This document shows, piece after piece, positions 37,081-45,023 of a stretch of DNA of 61,769 nt (positions are counted from its first letter, which is position 1; every line of letters begins with the position of its first letter). The translations under genes and the position numbers were made by a program. The notes under the pieces are model-generated. The model did not search any database and was not told the DNA's origin. It worked only from the letters and a program-made list of their open reading frames with translations. Origin of the DNA: Arthrobacter sp. Leaf69 (GTDB taxonomy: Bacteria > Actinomycetota > Actinomycetes > Actinomycetales > Micrococcaceae); contig NZ_LMLR01000001.1 of the NCBI RefSeq assembly GCF_001422645.1, forward strand, positions 5,492 through 67,260. Reading direction: 5' to 3'.

Positions 37081-38244
37081 ATGCTCCGCTCGCTGTACTC
37101 CGGAATCTCCGGCCTCCGCGCCCACCAGACCATGCTGGACGTCACCGGCAACAACATCGCCAACGTCAACACGGCCGGCTTCAAGGCGTCCTCCACCCAG
37201 TTCCAGGACACCCTGTCCCAGATGACGCAGGGCGCCTCCGGCCCGCAGGCCGAAACGGGCGGCAGTAACCCCGCGCAGATCGGCCTCGGCGTCCGCGTCG
37301 CCGGTGTCAGCACCAACTTCGCCCAGGGCTCCTCGCAGAGCACCGGCCGCGCCACGGACATGATGATCTCCGGCGACGGCTTCTTCGTCACCAGCAAGGG
37401 CGGCCAGCAGCTCTTCACCCGCGCCGGCGCCTTCAGCCCCGACGCCGCCGGCCAGCTGGTCAGCCCCGACGGCGGCATCCTGCAGGGCTGGACGGCCGTC
37501 AACGGTGCAGTCAACACCGGCGGACCGGTCGGTGACCTCGCGCTGAACGCCAACAACCTGGTGCCCGCGGTGTCCACGAACGCGGTCACCGTGGACGGCA
37601 ACCTGCCGAGCGAGGGCGGCACGCTGGAACGCGTCGTCAAGGTCTACGACGCCACCGGTGCCGAGCGGAACCTCACCCTCACCTTCACCGGGGCAGGCAA
37701 CAGCTGGAATGTTTCCGGCGCGGATGCCAACGGCAGCACGGGAACGGCGACTCTGGGCTTCACCAACGGGAAGCTGACCAGCGGCGGCCCGCTGACGGTC
37801 GGCGGCATCACCGTCAACCTTCCCGAGGTCTCCTCCTTCGCGGGGATGACCTCCCTCGCCGTCAGCGGCCAGAACGGCTCCGCCGCCGGCAAGCTGGAGT
37901 CCTACACCCTCGGCAACGACGGCTCCCTGATCGGATCCTTCAGCAACGGCGTGAAGCAGGTCCTCGCCAAGATCGCGCTCGCCAAGTTCACCAACCCCTC
38001 CGGGCTGGAGAAGACCGGCGGCTCGTCCTACGTTGCCACGGCCAACTCCGGCGGCGTGCAGCTCGGCGGAGCGGGCGACGCCGGCATCGGCAGCCTCTCC
38101 GGCGGCTCCCTGGAAATGTCCAACGTGGACCTCTCCCAGGAATTCACCAACCTGATCGTCGCCCAGCGCGGCTTCCAGGCCAACGCCCGCATCATCACCA
38201 CCTCGGACGAAGTTCTGCAGGAACTGGGCAACCTCAAGCGCTAG
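37081..38244 (+). CDS. flgE: Flagellar hook protein FlgE
   Basis: A 387-residue hook subunit: MLRSLYSGISGLRAHQTMLDVTGNNIANVNTAGFKASSTQFQDTLSQ at the N-terminus, ISGDGFFVTSKGGQQLFTRAGAF and the C-terminal VDLSQEFTNLIVAQRGFQANARIITTSDEVLQELGNLKR. ATG 37081 follows GAAAGGCAG. It is the only hook/distal-rod-type gene in the cluster; flgF and flgG were not found. It ends at a strong terminator. Confidence 0.96.
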   Translation: MLRSLYSGISGLRAHQTMLDVTGNNIANVNTAGFKASSTQFQDTLSQMTQGASGPQAETGGSNPAQIGLGVRVAGVSTNFAQGSSQSTGRATDMMISGDGFFVTSKGGQQLFTRAGAFSPDAAGQLVSPDGGILQGWTAVNGAVNTGGPVGDLALNANNLVPAVSTNAVTVDGNLPSEGGTLERVVKVYDATGAERNLTLTFTGAGNSWNVSGADANGSTGTATLGFTNGKLTSGGPLTVGGITVNLPEVSSFAGMTSLAVSGQNGSAAGKLESYTLGNDGSLIGSFSNGVKQVLAKIALAKFTNPSGLEKTGGSSYVATANSGGVQLGGAGDAGIGSLSGGSLEMSNVDLSQEFTNLIVAQRGFQANARIITTSDEVLQELGNLKR

Positions 38245-38280
38245 AACTAACGGAAGAGCTGGCCGACTCCTGAATGACTC

Positions 38281-38320
38281 CGGCCCGGGTCCGCGGAACA
38301 AAATTTGCGGACTCGGGCCG
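38281..38320. terminator. Bidirectional terminator between flgE and arr
   Basis: CGGCCCGGGTCCGC (38281-38294) pairs with GCGGACTCGGGCCG (38307-38320), one wobble, with an AT-rich loop that can act as T-run on both strands. Confidence 0.75.
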
Positions 38321-38322
38321 GG

Positions 38323-38766
38323 TCATCTTGGCGCCGCGATGTCAGTTGATTGCCTCGACGCCAAGCCGCTTGAGTTCTTCCAGATGGTTCCGCATTTTTG
38401 CAGCACCTCAGGGGAGTGCGGCTGCCAGTCCAAGACCTCGTCAACCACCCGCAGCGGCTCCCTGGTGCGGTAGGACCTCGTCGGGTTGCCCGGGAACTTC
38501 TGGTCCGTCAGATTGGGGTCATCCTCAAACGGGCCCGTGGGCTCCACGCGGTAGATTCTGCCCGGTCCCTCGCCGAGCCCCAGCTCCGCGCCCCAAGTAG
38601 CAGCATCGAGTGTGGCGGTCAGGTAGATGTAGTTCGCCCGCTTTCGCTCACCGAAATTCGAGCTATAGCCGGGTTCCAGCAAATCCCCCGGCAACAGGCG
38701 AGCCTTCGTGCCGTGGAAGAAGGGCCCGGGATCCTTGGCCCCGGATGGCAGAGATTCGTTGTCCAT
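38323..38766 (-). CDS. arr: Rifampin ADP-ribosyltransferase (Arr) with altered C-terminus
   Basis: A 147-residue Arr-family protein. FFHGTKARLLPGDLLEPGYSSNFGERKRANYIYLTATLDAATWGAELGLGEGPGRIYRVEPTGPFEDDPNLTDQKFPGNPTRSYRTREPLRVVDEVLDW covers the NAD-binding ADP-ribosyltransferase core. It would inactivate rifamycins. After EVLQK the reading frame departs from the family. In the next frame the DNA encodes KMRNHLEELKRLGVEAIN followed by a stop at 38344-38342, the usual Arr C-terminus. One missing A in a run of five (complement of 38395-38399) explains it. It could be a real frameshift or a homopolymer error. Start ATG 38766 follows GAGGAGG. Confidence 0.88.
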   Translation of the reverse strand: MDNESLPSGAKDPGPFFHGTKARLLPGDLLEPGYSSNFGERKRANYIYLTATLDAATWGAELGLGEGPGRIYRVEPTGPFEDDPNLTDQKFPGNPTRSYRTREPLRVVDEVLDWQPHSPEVLQKCGTIWKNSSGLASRQSTDIAAPR

Positions 38767-38827
38767 GCACGCCTCCTCGAAGTTGGGACCCACTCTAGCC
38801 CGGCGCAGGCAACGGTAGGATCGTGAG

Positions 38828-39826
38828 GTGAAAAAACAATCCTGCGGTGTCTGCGGCTCGGCCGTGTTCTTTGAAAATTCGGTCTGCCTGCACTGCGGAA
38901 CGAACCTCGGATACCTGCGGGAGCTGCGCGCGATCGTCGTGGTGGACGGGGAAGGGCGTTGCCGGGACTCATCGGGCAAAGAGTGGTACATCTGCGCGAA
39001 TCTGTTGCTCTCCGGCTGCACCTGGCTTGCCCCGACGAGCGGCGGCCAGTGCTTCAGCTGCGACCTCACACGGACCAGGCCCCACGACGGCGACGCCAAA
39101 GGCATCTCACAGTTCATTGTGGCTGAGCGGGCCAAGCGCCAGCTCATCTCCGAACTGGATGAGCTGGGCCTGCCGATCGTCACCCGTGCGGAGGATCCTG
39201 ACAAGGGCCTTGCGTTCGACCTGCTGTCCAGCGTCCATGAGAACGTGGTCATCGGCCATGCCGCCGGAATCATCACCATTGACCTTGCGGAGAGCGACGA
39301 CGCCTACCGCGAGAGGATGCGCGCCCAGCTCGATGAGCCTTACCGCACGATGCTGGGGCATTTCCGGCACGAAGTGGGCCACTATTTTGAGGACGCGCTC
39401 GTCTTCAGCCATGACGGGCTGACCCAAGAGGCCCGGGATCTCTTCGGCGACGACACCAAGGACTACCAGGCGGAGATTGACCGCCACTACTCCGAAGGCG
39501 CCCCTGCGGACTGGGAGCAGCGGTACATCTCCCGGTACGCCACCATGCACCCGTACGAGGATTTCGCCGAGTCCTTCGCCCACTATCTGCACATCTGCGA
39601 CACCGTTGACACCGCCCGGGAATTCGGCCTGATCCCGAAGACACCGGAGGCCTCGTCGTTCTGCGACCTCGTGGAAACCGAATGGCTGCCGCTCTCGGTC
39701 GCGCTGAACCAGGTCAACCGGAGCATGGGAAAGGACGATCTCTACCCCTTCGTCCTCCCCAACGCGGTGATCGAGAAGCTTGAGTTCGTCCACGGGCTCC
39801 GCACGTCGGCGCAGGCCGCCTCCTAA
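38828..39826 (+). CDS. Zinc-ribbon plus putative zinc-binding metallopeptidase
   Basis: A 332-residue protein of the Peptidase_Mx-like type. The N-terminus carries zinc-ribbon cysteines (CGVCGSAVFFENSVCLHCG), with more Cys pairs to residue ~80. The central part has the zincin motif GHFRHEVGHYFED (HEXXH as HEVGH, residues ~180-184), and PYEDFAESFAHYLHICDTVDTA gives likely third ligand and helper residues. Start GTG 38828 is preceded by AGGATC. It is divergent from arr, 61 bp apart, and is not a flagellar gene. Substrate unknown. Confidence 0.82.
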   Translation: MKKQSCGVCGSAVFFENSVCLHCGTNLGYLRELRAIVVVDGEGRCRDSSGKEWYICANLLLSGCTWLAPTSGGQCFSCDLTRTRPHDGDAKGISQFIVAERAKRQLISELDELGLPIVTRAEDPDKGLAFDLLSSVHENVVIGHAAGIITIDLAESDDAYRERMRAQLDEPYRTMLGHFRHEVGHYFEDALVFSHDGLTQEARDLFGDDTKDYQAEIDRHYSEGAPADWEQRYISRYATMHPYEDFAESFAHYLHICDTVDTAREFGLIPKTPEASSFCDLVETEWLPLSVALNQVNRSMGKDDLYPFVLPNAVIEKLEFVHGLRTSAQAAS

Positions 39827-39842
39827 CGACTTGCCCGCCGCC

Positions 39843-39869
39843 TAACGAACAGGCCGCCTCTGCCGACAG
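39843..39869 (+). promoter_or_regulatory. FliA-type promoter for flbD-motA-motB
   Basis: TAAC (39843-39846), 15 bp, GCCGACAG (39862-39869), about 80 bp before flbD. It resets transcription after the arr/metallopeptidase insertion. Confidence 0.7.
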
Positions 39870-39949
39870 TAGGAGGAGAACACACCCTCCCTTGCTGACC
39901 ACGCTGAGCGGAACACCCGCTGAGCAGAAAACCAGAGCAGAATCGGCCC

Positions 39950-40237
39950 ATGATCGTCGTCACACGCCTCAACGGAACGCGCTTCGCGGTCAATCCGGAT
40001 CTGATCGAGCGCATCCACGAGAGCCCGGACACCCATCTGGTGACCCTCGACGGCGCCGCGTACGTGGTGCTGGAAAGCCTCGCAGAAGTTGTCGAGCTCA
40101 TCGCCGACTACCGGGCGTACGTCCTGAGCAAGGCACGGGACTTTCCCGCCGTGACGGGATACCCGTTAAGCCTCGTGCCGCCGTCGGACCCTGAAGACGG
40201 CGGCCGCCGCCCCGCACCTGAGCCACCAAGAAAGTAA
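39950..40237 (+). CDS. flbD: FlbD-like flagellar protein
   Basis: A 95-residue FlbD/SwrD-type protein: MIVVTRLNGTRFAVNPDLIERIHESPDTHLVTLDGAAYVVLESLAEVVELIADYRAYV is the whole family domain; the ~25-residue tail is Pro-rich. In Bacillus, SwrD raises motor torque and lies upstream of motor genes; here it precedes motAB by 3 nt, matching such a role. Confidence 0.9.
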   Translation: MIVVTRLNGTRFAVNPDLIERIHESPDTHLVTLDGAAYVVLESLAEVVELIADYRAYVLSKARDFPAVTGYPLSLVPPSDPEDGGRRPAPEPPRK

Positions 40238-40240
40238 TCC

Positions 40241-41056
40241 ATGGATCCCGCAACAGTCATCGGACTGCTCCTCGCCTTTGGCTCCCTCATCGTGATGGTC
40301 CTGCTGGAAGGCGGCAGCCTCTCGTCGCTACTGCTCCCAGCCCCGATGATCCTTGTCTTCGGGGCCACCCTGGCCATCGGACTGGCCGGGAACACCCTCA
40401 AGGACGTCATCCAGGCCTTCAAAGCGGTGCCGGGGATGTTCATCGGGAAAACAGCGAAGCCGCAGGACAGCATCGACCAGATGGTCCGGTTCGCCGAAAA
40501 GGCGCGCAGCGAGGGCCTCCTGTCCCTCGAGGAGGAAGCCGCCAGCGTCAACGATCCCTTCCTGGCCCGTGCCCTGCAGAACATCGCCGACGGCACCGAC
40601 GCCGAAGACCTCCGGATGCAGATGGAGGATGAGATCGACACGAAGGCACGCAGCGACCATTCCGCGTCGAAGTTCTTCGCGTCCCTTGGCGGTTACGCCC
40701 CCACCGTCGGCATCGTCGGAACTGTCGTCTCCCTGACCCACGTCCTGGAAAACCTGTCCCAGCCGGACGAACTGGGGCACATGATTGCCGCCGCGTTCGT
40801 CGCCACGCTCTGGGGCCTGCTGTCCGCCAACTTCATCTGGCTGCCGTTCAGCTCCCGCCTGGCGAGGCTGTCCGAACTGGACATTGAACGCCGGACGCTG
40901 CTGATGGAAGGCATGCTCGCCGTGCAGGCCGGCGCCCAGCCGCTGCTGCTCGCCGAACGTCTCCGTTCCATGGTTCCCGAACACCAGCTCAAGAGTTCCG
41001 GAAACGACCGCAAGGCACCGGCCGGCGACGCCGAAGCGATGGACAACGCCGCGTGA
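40241..41056 (+). CDS. motA: Flagellar stator protein MotA
   Basis: A 271-residue stator subunit with four membrane segments. It starts MDPATVIGLLLAFGSLIVMVLLEGGSLSSLLL; GGYAPTVGIVGTVVSLTHVLENL has the conserved Pro of the proton channel; the cytoplasmic charged loop lies at residues ~68-130. It overlaps motB by 4 nt. Confidence 0.95.
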   Translation: MDPATVIGLLLAFGSLIVMVLLEGGSLSSLLLPAPMILVFGATLAIGLAGNTLKDVIQAFKAVPGMFIGKTAKPQDSIDQMVRFAEKARSEGLLSLEEEAASVNDPFLARALQNIADGTDAEDLRMQMEDEIDTKARSDHSASKFFASLGGYAPTVGIVGTVVSLTHVLENLSQPDELGHMIAAAFVATLWGLLSANFIWLPFSSRLARLSELDIERRTLLMEGMLAVQAGAQPLLLAERLRSMVPEHQLKSSGNDRKAPAGDAEAMDNAA

Positions 41057-41880
41057 GTGGCCGCCGTCGCCCCCGCAAGAAACCCGAAGAGCACCACGTC
41101 GACGAACGCTGGATGGCGTCCTACATGGACATGGTCACGGTGCTGATGTGCCTGTTCATCGTCCTCTACGCCATGTCCACCGTTGACGCGAACAAGTTCG
41201 AGAAGCTCCGCAATTCCCTCGCCACCGGCTTTGGTGCGGTAGCGAGCGAAACAGTGGACACGGCCGAGGGCACGGTAGTCCCGCCGGAATTCGTGGACGA
41301 AAACCTCGAGGCCTTCGCCGCCCTGCCGTCGGCAAAAGCGACGGCGGCGCCCGACGCGCTCGAAGCGGCCTTGAAGGAAGTGGACCGGCTGCGGGCCCTG
41401 GAGGCGAAGATGAAGGCCGGCCTGAAGGCCGCCGGGCTCAGCGAGAATGTCGAATTCCAGATCGACCAGCGCGGACTCACGGTCAAACTGATCGGCTCCC
41501 AGACCTTTTTCGCACCGGACCGGCCGGAACTGACAGCGCGGGCCGCCCACGTCCTGAAAATAATCTCGCCCATCCTCGGACCGGCGGCCCTGGAGATCAT
41601 GGTCGAAGGCCACGCCGCCAACGGCGTGACCTCCTACCCGTCTACCTGGGAGTTGTCCTCGGCCCGTGCCGTGAACGTCCTGCGCTACATGGTCGACCGC
41701 GGCGGCATCGCCCCGGCAACCATCGGCGCCGTCGCCTTCGGCTCCGCACGGCAGGTCAATGACGATTCCACGCCGGCGCTCATGGAGCGAAACCGCCGGG
41801 TGGACATCGTGATCATCTCGGACCAGCCCGACGTCGTCCGGGCACTCATCCCGGAAGTGCTCAAGCACAGCGAGAAATAG
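41053..41880 (+). CDS. motB: Flagellar stator protein MotB
   Basis: A 275-residue stator subunit with a basic N-tail, one membrane segment (RWMASYMDMVTVLMCLFIVLYAMS) carrying the essential Asp26, and an OmpA-like peptidoglycan-binding domain (MVEGHAANGVTSYPSTWELSSARAVNVLRYMVDRGGIAPATIGAVAFGSARQVNDDSTPALMERNRRVDIVI). A plug-like helix is likely after residue 45. The motif favours proton coupling, but ion type is not certain. Confidence 0.95.
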   Translation: MSGRRRPRKKPEEHHVDERWMASYMDMVTVLMCLFIVLYAMSTVDANKFEKLRNSLATGFGAVASETVDTAEGTVVPPEFVDENLEAFAALPSAKATAAPDALEAALKEVDRLRALEAKMKAGLKAAGLSENVEFQIDQRGLTVKLIGSQTFFAPDRPELTARAAHVLKIISPILGPAALEIMVEGHAANGVTSYPSTWELSSARAVNVLRYMVDRGGIAPATIGAVAFGSARQVNDDSTPALMERNRRVDIVIISDQPDVVRALIPEVLKHSEK

Positions 41881-41933
41881 AGTCTGTTCTTGCCTGCTGT
41901 GTTGTGCCACTGCTTTTGCCTGTGGCCAACTGC

Positions 41934-41960
41934 TTACGACGGCGGATCCCTTGCCGATAG
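41934..41960 (+). promoter_or_regulatory. FliA-type promoter for fliM operon
   Basis: TTAC (41934-41937), 15 bp, GCCGATAG (41953-41960). It lies so close to fliM that transcription should begin at or just before the GTG at 41969. Confidence 0.8.
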
Positions 41961-41968
41961 TGGCAACC

Positions 41969-42865
41969 GTGAGTGTTTTGGATGAGCGGGAAGTGGCACG
42001 GGAGCGGACGGTCAGCGTCTACGACTTCCGGCGCCCCGCAACGCTCGCCCGCGAACACAGCCGTGTCCTGGAGCTCGCTTTCGAAACCTACGCCCGGCAG
42101 TGGGGAACCCAGCTCACCGCTAAGGTCCGCGTTAAATCCGTGGTGCGGCTCGAAGACGTCAGCATGCTCAGCTACGACGAGTACGCCGCCTCCCTGCCCG
42201 CGGTCACCGCCATGGTGTTGTGCACGGTGGAGGGGCACGATTCCAAGCTCGTGGTGCAGTTCCCCGCCCCGGCCGCCCTCGGCTGGGTCAACCGCATGTT
42301 GGGCGCCTCGAACGACGCGCCCATGCCGGACCGCAAGTTCACCCAGATCGAACAGGCCCTGGTCAAGGGCCTCATGGACGAGGCCCTTGAAGACCTCGGC
42401 TACTCCCTGGGACCGCTGCTGAGCGAAACCGTCCGCGTGGACACCATCCAGTACAACTCCCAGTTCGCCCAGGCCGCAGCCCCCAGCGAACTGATGATCG
42501 TTGCGGCGTTCACCATGAACGTCGGCGACATGAGCGCCCCCGCCACCCTGGCCGTCCCCGCCAGCATCCTGCTGGGCCGGCTCAAGAAGGTCAACCCGAC
42601 GGACAACCGCGGGGACGCCGCGGCACGCGTCACCGCCCAGCTGGAACGGGTCCCGGTGGAATTGTCGGTCCGGCTTTCGACGTCGTTCGTCACCCCCAGC
42701 CAGGTCCTGGGCCTCGCCGTGGGCGACGTTCTGACCCTGCCGCACATGGAAAACCGCCCGTTTGACCTCACCCTGGACGGCACCCGGCTCGCCACTGCCG
42801 CCCCGGCCCGCAACGGGTCCCGTGCGGCCGCCGTCATTGTCACAATCGAGGAGAATCACCGATGA
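41969..42865 (+). CDS. fliM: Flagellar motor switch protein FliM
   Basis: A 298-residue FliM. Core segments are VYDFRRPATLAREHSRVLELAFETYARQWGTQLTAKVRV, MLSYDEYAASLPAVTAMVLC, the middle FTQIEQALVKGLMDEALEDLG, and a C-terminal SpoA domain (VPVELSVRLSTSFVTPSQVLGLAVGDVLTLPH). GTG 41969 is taken as start because earlier frame starts fall inside the promoter; the mRNA would be leaderless or nearly so. The N-terminus lacks the LSQxEIDxLL peptide that binds phosphorylated CheY. It overlaps fliN by 4 nt. Confidence 0.92.
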   Translation: MSVLDEREVARERTVSVYDFRRPATLAREHSRVLELAFETYARQWGTQLTAKVRVKSVVRLEDVSMLSYDEYAASLPAVTAMVLCTVEGHDSKLVVQFPAPAALGWVNRMLGASNDAPMPDRKFTQIEQALVKGLMDEALEDLGYSLGPLLSETVRVDTIQYNSQFAQAAAPSELMIVAAFTMNVGDMSAPATLAVPASILLGRLKKVNPTDNRGDAAARVTAQLERVPVELSVRLSTSFVTPSQVLGLAVGDVLTLPHMENRPFDLTLDGTRLATAAPARNGSRAAAVIVTIEENHR

Positions 42866-43590
42866 GCATCACCCTGACCAGGCACGAATCGTCGGCGGAA
42901 CGGCTCGTTGAGGAACTGCCGAGCCCGGTAGCGCTCAAGGTGCTGGCCCTGGTGCCGGCCCGTGCTGCCGCGCCCTACGCCCGCCAGGCCGTCACCGCGA
43001 CGTTCGTCGGTTCTGTCACCGCCGACCTCGCGCTCATGTTGAGCGACCGCACCTTCCTCGACGAAGCGGCCGGCGGCATGTCGGGGAGCCAGCCCGGCGT
43101 CGTTTCGGTGACCGACGTGCTGCGCCCGGCGATGGAAAGCGCCAGTTCTGTCTTCGGCGCCGGCGTTCTGAGCGACCTGCGCGAGTCCGACGCCTCCGGG
43201 CTGCTTTCGGACCCCGACACCGCTGTCTTCGAACTGTCCGACGGCGTCAACGCCGCCGCCTGGTTCGCCGTCCGTCTCCGGGAGCACAGCACCAGCCAGG
43301 ACCGCGCAGGGGACGTGTTCGCCGGCGGCGAGGCCGTTGCCGGCCGGCTGGGGCGGATCAACAACATCGAAATGGCCCTGACCGTGGAGATCGGACGCAC
43401 CCGCATGTCGGTGCGCGACGTGCTCTCGCTCGAACCGGGAAAAATCATTGAACTCGACCGTTCCGCCGGCGCCCCGGCGGACGTCCTGCTCAACGGCCGG
43501 CTGATTGCCCACGGCGAAGTGGTGGTGCTGGACCAGGACTACGCGGTCCGGATCACCCGCATCCTCGATGTTGCCGAGGGGCTCAGCTGA
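42862..43590 (+). CDS. fliN: Flagellar motor switch protein FliN
   Basis: A 242-residue FliN, longer than the ~100-140 residue proteobacterial form. The C-terminal SpoA domain NIEMALTVEIGRTRMSVRDVLSLEPGKIIELDRSAGAPADVLLNGRLIAHGEVVVLDQDYAVRITRIL (residues ~170-238) is the diagnostic part. The N-terminal ~150 residues resemble a CheC/FliY-like region (SVTDVLRPAMESASSVFG), but I see no clear phosphatase motif. Confidence 0.92.
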   Translation: MSITLTRHESSAERLVEELPSPVALKVLALVPARAAAPYARQAVTATFVGSVTADLALMLSDRTFLDEAAGGMSGSQPGVVSVTDVLRPAMESASSVFGAGVLSDLRESDASGLLSDPDTAVFELSDGVNAAAWFAVRLREHSTSQDRAGDVFAGGEAVAGRLGRINNIEMALTVEIGRTRMSVRDVLSLEPGKIIELDRSAGAPADVLLNGRLIAHGEVVVLDQDYAVRITRILDVAEGLS

Positions 43591-44160
43591 ATGGACGCAC
43601 TGATCCTCGGGCTGCGGGTATTCGTGGCCCTGGGCGCGGTGCTGGGCCTCATGTGGTTGCTGCAACGCCGGCTCGGCAAAGGCACCGGACGGCGGCGGGC
43701 TGACCGCGCACTGACCATTGTCAGCCGGCAGAGCGTCGGCCAGAAAGCGTCCGTGGTGGTGGTCGACGCCGCCGGGCAGCGCTTCCTGCTGGGCGTCACG
43801 GAACACGCCGTCAACGTCCTGCACACCGGCGACATCCCGGCCGAAGCCGAAGAGCCGGCTGTGCCGGAAACCCGCCGCGGAGCCGGTGAATTCGCCCGAG
43901 TGCTGTCCGGCTTCGGCCCGCTGCACGGCGGACAGTCCGCCTTCGAGGAGCTTCCCGTCGAGGGCAGCGACGAGCCCGCCGGCCCCGACGCCGGAAACGC
44001 CCCGCTGTCCCGCCGCAGCACGCTGCACCGGGACTCCCATGCGCGGGGACCGGCGCTGCGCGGCAGCGCGTCCGGCCACGCGCCCCTGCACGGTTCAATC
44101 CTTGCCGGCTCCACGTGGAAGCAGGCCGCCGCCGCTCTCAGGAGCGGACGCCGCAATTGA
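43591..44160 (+). CDS. fliO: Flagellar export apparatus protein FliO
   Basis: A 189-residue FliO. One membrane segment (LGLRVFVALGAVLGLMWLLQRRLG, residues ~6-28) is followed by RALTIVSRQSVGQKASVVVVDAAGQRFLLGVTEHAVNVLH, the family core. The rest is low-complexity. It assists FliP ring assembly; fliP follows. Confidence 0.88.
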   Translation: MDALILGLRVFVALGAVLGLMWLLQRRLGKGTGRRRADRALTIVSRQSVGQKASVVVVDAAGQRFLLGVTEHAVNVLHTGDIPAEAEEPAVPETRRGAGEFARVLSGFGPLHGGQSAFEELPVEGSDEPAGPDAGNAPLSRRSTLHRDSHARGPALRGSASGHAPLHGSILAGSTWKQAAAALRSGRRN

Positions 44161-45023
44161 CCCGCTCCCTAGCTTCCCGCTCCGCCTCCGCGCGCCCTCC
44201 TGCCGTCGGACCGGCCAGGGCCATTGTCCTGGGCCTGGCCGCCGTCCTGTTCGCGGTGCTGCTGCTGTGGCTGAACGCCTCGGCCGGCCACGCCGCTCCC
44301 ATCGACCCCACCCCGCCGGTAGCGCCAACTGATCCGGCGAACCCCGGCAGCGGAAGCGTCAACATCGAGATCAACGGACTGGACGGCAAACCGTCGACGG
44401 CGGTCCTGACCCTGATCGGCATCACCCTGCTCTCGGTGGCGCCGGCGCTGCTGCTGATGATGACCTCCTTTACCAAGATCTTCGTGGTGCTGGCCATGAC
44501 CCGCAACGCGCTGTCGCTGCCGTCCATCCCGCCGAACCAGGTCCTCGCGGGGCTGGCCCTGTTCTTGTCGATTTTCGTCATGTGGCCGGTCATCAACGAG
44601 ATGAACACGATCGGGATCCAGCCCTACCTCAACGGCACCCTGGACTTCAACGGGGCCGTCGGTGCGGCCAGCGGGCCGCTGCAGCAGTTCATGCTGGCCC
44701 ACACGCGGGAAGAGGACATCGCCCTGATGTCCCGGGCCGCCGCAGCGGAAAATCCGGCCACCCCCGAGGCCGTTCCCATGCAGACCCTCATTCCCGCCTT
44801 CATGATTTCGGAACTGCGTGCCGCGTTCATCATCGGTTTCGTCATCTTCATCCCGTTCCTGGTGATCGACCTCGTGGTCTCCGCGGCCCTGATGTCCATG
44901 GGCATGATGATGCTCCCGCCGGTGATGATTTCGCTGCCCTTCAAGATCCTGCTCTTTGTCCTCGTGGACGGCTGGGGCCTGATCATCACCTCGCTGATCC
45001 AAAGCTATGCGGGCACCGGATGA
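44157..45023 (+). CDS. fliP: Flagellar export gate protein FliP
   Basis: A FliP of about 288 residues: signal-like N-terminus (IVLGLAAVLFAVLLLWLNASAGHAAP), then VLTLIGITLLSVAPALLLMMTSFTKIFVVLAMTRNALSLPSIPPNQVLAGLALFLSIFVM and TLIPAFMISELRAAFIIGFVIFIPFLVIDLVVSAALMSMGMMMLPP. TTG 44157 overlaps the fliO stop in the TTGA pattern, matching the 4-nt overlaps elsewhere in this operon; GTG 44115 is an alternative giving 302 residues. Confidence 0.93.
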   Translation: MTRSLASRSASARPPAVGPARAIVLGLAAVLFAVLLLWLNASAGHAAPIDPTPPVAPTDPANPGSGSVNIEINGLDGKPSTAVLTLIGITLLSVAPALLLMMTSFTKIFVVLAMTRNALSLPSIPPNQVLAGLALFLSIFVMWPVINEMNTIGIQPYLNGTLDFNGAVGAASGPLQQFMLAHTREEDIALMSRAAAAENPATPEAVPMQTLIPAFMISELRAAFIIGFVIFIPFLVIDLVVSAALMSMGMMMLPPVMISLPFKILLFVLVDGWGLIITSLIQSYAGTG

